DNA of 64,000 nucleotides, taken from contig AP031357.1 of NCBI GenBank assembly GCA_037833965.1, positions 10,560,001 through 10,624,000 on the forward strand. Direction: 5' to 3'. Source of the DNA: Marchantia polymorpha subsp. ruderalis (taxonomy: Eukaryota > Streptophyta > Marchantiopsida > Marchantiales > Marchantiaceae). This document shows, one piece after another, positions 60,692-64,000 of this stretch. Under the pieces are notes generated by a model. It was not told where the DNA came from and did no database searches. It worked only from the letters and a program-made list of their open reading frames with translations. Positions within the stretch are counted from its first letter, which is position 1. Each line of letters starts with the position of its first letter. The translations under genes and the position numbers were made by a program.

Positions 60692-61497
60692 AAGGTAACT
60701 TAAGCATTTACCTTTACCTTACCTTTTAACTCACTCACACCACTATGGTCTTCACCCTTTACCTATACCTCAAGGTAATTACCCGGTTACTTGGTACGGA
60801 TTCTTAAAGCTTTAAAAATTATCCTTATCTGAGAATTACTCGATATATCTAACTTTTAGGATAAAATGTGAAGATAATAGGGTAATTTACCTGTTTGATA
60901 ACTGGTAAATTGTCAAACTAACTTCCTCAAATTGTGTGTTGTCTGAAGAACATGTGTTAGGCGTGGTGAACGGAAGATTTGTTAAGTATGCCTCCCTTGC
61001 TTTCTATTCTGTAATTTGGCCCCAAATCAAAAAACTAGTGACAACAATGCAAAAGTCAATTTGCCATTAAAAAGTTCATCAAGCTCATCAAGCACTTCAT
61101 TCTCTTCTTGTTTTCCATCCAGTTCCGTGATGAATGAAAACTCTACAAATCATCTCTGTCGGATGCTGTCAAGTGCAAGAGGTTAAACTTTAACTTCTTA
61201 TCTACACTTTGTGCTTTCACTAGATTATATAGAACAACAATTGCGATCGGAATTATGAATTCGGACTTAAACTTGCATTGTTGTTTTTCCGATCTCGTCT
61301 TTAGTTAGAATGTGGAGAATTACATTCTGAATAATTCTGAAAGTATCACATTTATGTTTTTTCGGGTAGGAGTGTTATATAGTAATTACTAGGTAATCCA
61401 CTTGACTTGACTTGACTTAACCTTATAACCAAAACTCTAACTTCTACCCTTACATTTTACACTTTTAACGAGTAACTCTAAAAGGTTAAGTTACCTT
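60692..61497. mobile_element. Candidate non-autonomous element with AAGGTAACTTAA terminal inverted repeats
   Basis: A perfect 12-bp inverted repeat, AAGGTAACTTAA at 60,692-60,703 and TTAAGTTACCTT at 61,486-61,497, bounds about 806 bp. The interior is rich in GGTAA/TTACC words at both ends (CATTTACCTTTACC on the left, TAGTAATTACTAGGTAA and triple CTTGA on the right) and has no coding frame. No clear target-site duplication is visible. A MITE-like element is inferred. Chance pairing is less likely given the shared subterminal motifs. Confidence 0.45.
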
Positions 61498-62250
61498 GCC
61501 GAAGCTTATTCTTATGCAAGATTTAGTATCCAATCCAAAACTTGAAATAATACTTTCGATTTTTTTGAGTCTTCAAAGATCAAAATATGTGGATATCAAA
61601 ATATCCACATTGAAAAAATTCCACATGCAATGTGAATGCTTGTTCAATGTTTATAGTATTAATTCTTTTTTCTTAAAAGTTTCATACTACAAATTTGTAG
61701 AAAGCATTCTACTGTAGTGTACTTTTATTGATGATCGAGCACTTTCTCAATCAATACCACTTCATTACCATGTGTATAGTGGTTGACTAGGGCCAAACTC
61801 CACCACGGCTCACACGCATAACTTTTGATTTCGCAATCCATCACTCAAAAGCGTTGTTTCCTACAATATAATATGCACATCATTCCAGATCTAATGAAGT
61901 AACGAAAATATGATATCCCCTACATCAAATCAAAAGAGGGTCCTAGCAATACCAACGAGGGTGCAATAAAGCCAATAATTTCACTTACTCTTTCACACTA
62001 CAAACCTATATTAGCCCAAGGTATTCGAATATAAGATCATGCAAATATCACGTTTTTCATGTTCTGCTGAGCTGTAGCATTCCATAGAACCATGGATAAA
62101 TAATTAAACTTCAACAGTGTGATCTATAATGGACCATACATGGCATGGGATTTATTTTCTCCAAAGCTATCGAAAACAAATTCTTTGCATTGCTGAGCAA
62201 AAAAAATTGTGCTTCATATTCATAGAATAGGGAAATCACGAATACGATAC
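61498..62250. other. AT-rich intergenic DNA
   Basis: No gene or RNA gene recognised. Confidence 0.55.
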
Positions 62251-64000
62251 TTTAAGCTCTTATTTCTTGTCTTCAGGGAATGGCGCTCGATGGGACTGCC
62301 CCTCTCGATAATTTCACAGCGCTGCTGGTGGTCGAGGAATTTGATGTTTTGTGGCGTCGTCAAGAGCATTTGCATTTCACAGCGACTGGCCTCCGGGCAG
62401 AGATTTGCCTGTGAGAATCAGGGGGCAGAGATGGTGCCGACGAATTCGAATCTCCTCTCGGCGATGGCGAGTTTTGCCCAAACCTTGCGAAGGGTGGAGA
62501 TGGATCGTCATCTTTTTCTTGTCGTCCGGCAAATTAAGCTCGATTTGCTCGAAGAATTCGCCGTTGGAGCTTTCGAGCTTTTGTCGCCGTGAAGAAAGGA
62601 AAGCGATGCGGTGGAGAAACGAGTCGGCGATCGCCTAATTTCACACGAGACGTTTATTGAAGGAGGGAGGGAGCGATGGAGTAATCAATTCGCTACCGGA
62701 GAATGAGAAGAAAAGTCTACGGCCCGTGGAAAGCGAAGCGATCGATCAAAACACTGCTCAATGTGCTCTCGTTTGTGCGCGAGAAAGCAAGAGAGAGAGA
62801 GAGAGAGAGAGTGAGAGGAGGAGGAATGATTCACATCGGGTGCAGAGGACCGACCGACCAGGCCTTCCTCCGTTCACAGGTCTCATGCGGTCTTGGCCCG
62901 TCGATGCATCACGTCGCCCCGTCAGCGTGCCATCGCCATCTCCATCTCCATCGACGCCGCCGGACCGAGTCGCAGAATCCGTGCCAGTGGGTGGAGGGCA
63001 AAATCCACCCGAACGGGGCCACAATTCTCCGCCCTCGCTGGCAATCTCGGGCCAAGATCCGCACAGATTCATCGGTGACGGAGAACCGCCATGTCGGCCT
63101 CCCTCCGAGCGGGCGGTCGGGCACTCATGATCAGCCCGAGGTCATAAACACCTTCCGTCTGATATTTCCTGCCTCCTTCGGGCCTCGGTCTACATTCAGC
63201 CATAGCTCGCAATACCCTCCCACGAGTGCTGACGCATCTGCCGAATATGCAACCATTTGAACGAGATCGTTAGGGCATGATCTGCAGCAGATTTCAGAGC
63301 ACATTCTTTTCCCTCTTTAATGAATTCCCGTCCATGCGCTCTTGGAAATATTCTGCGAGCTCTGCGAGACTACTGTGCACGTTTGGGGGAATTTCCGAGC
63401 GCCTGAGCAGAAGTGCAGATCACACTTCGATCACTGTTCTCCGTGCGGGGAAGGAAGGAATTGGGCTCAAGTTTTGCATTTGCTGGTGTCGAGTCTTATC
63501 CATCAGAAAATGGGGGGAGAATAAAGAATTGAAGGGCATAGCTTTCTTTCAAGTGGCAGACGAGGCCGTGAGCTCGTGAGCCAAAGAGGAGGGAGGGGAG
63601 AAGCAAACAAGGCGAGGATCGCATCATCGTTCTTGGTAGGAAAGTCAACAGTCTAGTGCAGGGCCAGTGCAGCGGCATGATGTTGCAATCCACAACAACA
63701 AAAGTTGTTCCCTTGTCGTCAAGTTCCCAGACTTCCCACCTCAACTCCGGTCATCGCCATAAAGTGAATCCTTTGATTTTCCCTTTCTCTTCCACTTGCT
63801 CACGAAGTCCTTCCACTTGGGCTGGAGGTATGGATGCAGGCATGGAGGACGGGCGTCGAAGAGGAGGAGGAGGAGGAGGAGGACGGGTACCCCCTCCCTC
63901 CCCCTCCCCCCACCACCTTTTCCACTCCGATGGCGATCGGCCGTCCATGGTACATTCTGTCGTCCATGGGTTCTATCCAGCTCTCGAGTGTTTTAAAATC
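62250..64000. other. GC-rich island at window end without recognised gene
   Basis: GC-rich DNA with frames up to 185 codons on the plus strand, none familiar. Two frames look more protein-like than the rest. One is minus-strand, about 62,393-62,640, with NGEFFEQIELNLPDDKKK. The other is plus-strand, about 63,342-63,524, with a CELC...HFDHCSPC Cys/His spacing. The island may be the 5' part of a gene that continues past the window. Confidence 0.35.
62791..62811 (+). repeat. GA dinucleotide microsatellite
   Basis: Ten GA units in the terminal GC-rich island, reading as TC on the minus strand, which is typical of leader sequences. Confidence 0.9.

Noticed and set aside
62703..63260. 185-codon plus-strand frame
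   Set aside because: It contains the GA microsatellite as RERERER, shows no domain, and is overlapped by open antisense frames.
1..64000. CRISPR arrays, bacterial operons or organelle DNA
   Set aside because: The repeats seen do not have CRISPR repeat-spacer form, the genes are eukaryotic with GT-AG introns, and no plastid or mitochondrial gene was recognised.

Overview
The window looks like nuclear DNA of a land plant, most likely a bryophyte-type genome. The evidence is a STOP1-type zinc-finger gene with a single-exon CDS and a long GC-rich leader, a second gene split by short phase-0 GT-AG introns, one nuclear-type tRNA-Ser, and very AT-rich gene-free DNA alternating with abrupt GC-rich islands. 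The species is inferred only to that level.

Layout. 1-15,050 is AT-rich and gene-free, apart from a 108-bp tandem repeat near 4 kb and an unexplained GC-richer block at 7.1-10.5 kb. 15.05-21.33 kb holds a plus-strand gene for a PHD-type zinc-finger protein that ends in a SAP30-like Sin3-binding domain; at least seven coding exons run from 19,474 to 21,328. 21.3-37.6 kb has no gene I can name, only two GC-rich islands (22.3-24.5 and 32.4-35.7 kb) and decayed sequence. A tRNA-Ser(UGA) lies at 37,645-37,726 on the minus strand. 38.8-44.6 kb looks like degenerate retroelement DNA with several perfect hairpins. At 46.57-47.11 kb two intronless pieces of a SIN3 corepressor gene meet head to head, a rearranged pseudogene. 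49.6-54.2 kb holds the STOP1-like gene on the minus strand. 55.4-62.2 kb is AT-rich, with a candidate inverted-repeat element at 60.7-61.5 kb. The last 1.8 kb is GC-rich without a recognised gene.

The outstanding signal is upstream of the STOP1-like CDS. On the coding strand, every one of the 15 ATG triplets between about 53,978 and 52,830 is followed directly by TAA or TAG, so each is a start-stop (AUG-stop) minimal uORF. They are spaced about 38-40 nt apart, or about twice that, and 14 of 15 have a purine at -3. Downstream come longer uORFs. One of 41 codons ends 3 nt before a good splice donor, and removing that intron would leave no further ATG before the main start. If the array is in the mature mRNA, it would be an extreme AUG-stop translational control leader on a master regulator of proton and aluminium tolerance.

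Two loci relate to the Sin3 histone-deacetylase complex: the PHD-SAP30 gene (a candidate subunit) and the SIN3 pseudogene. Their co-occurrence in one window is probably chance.
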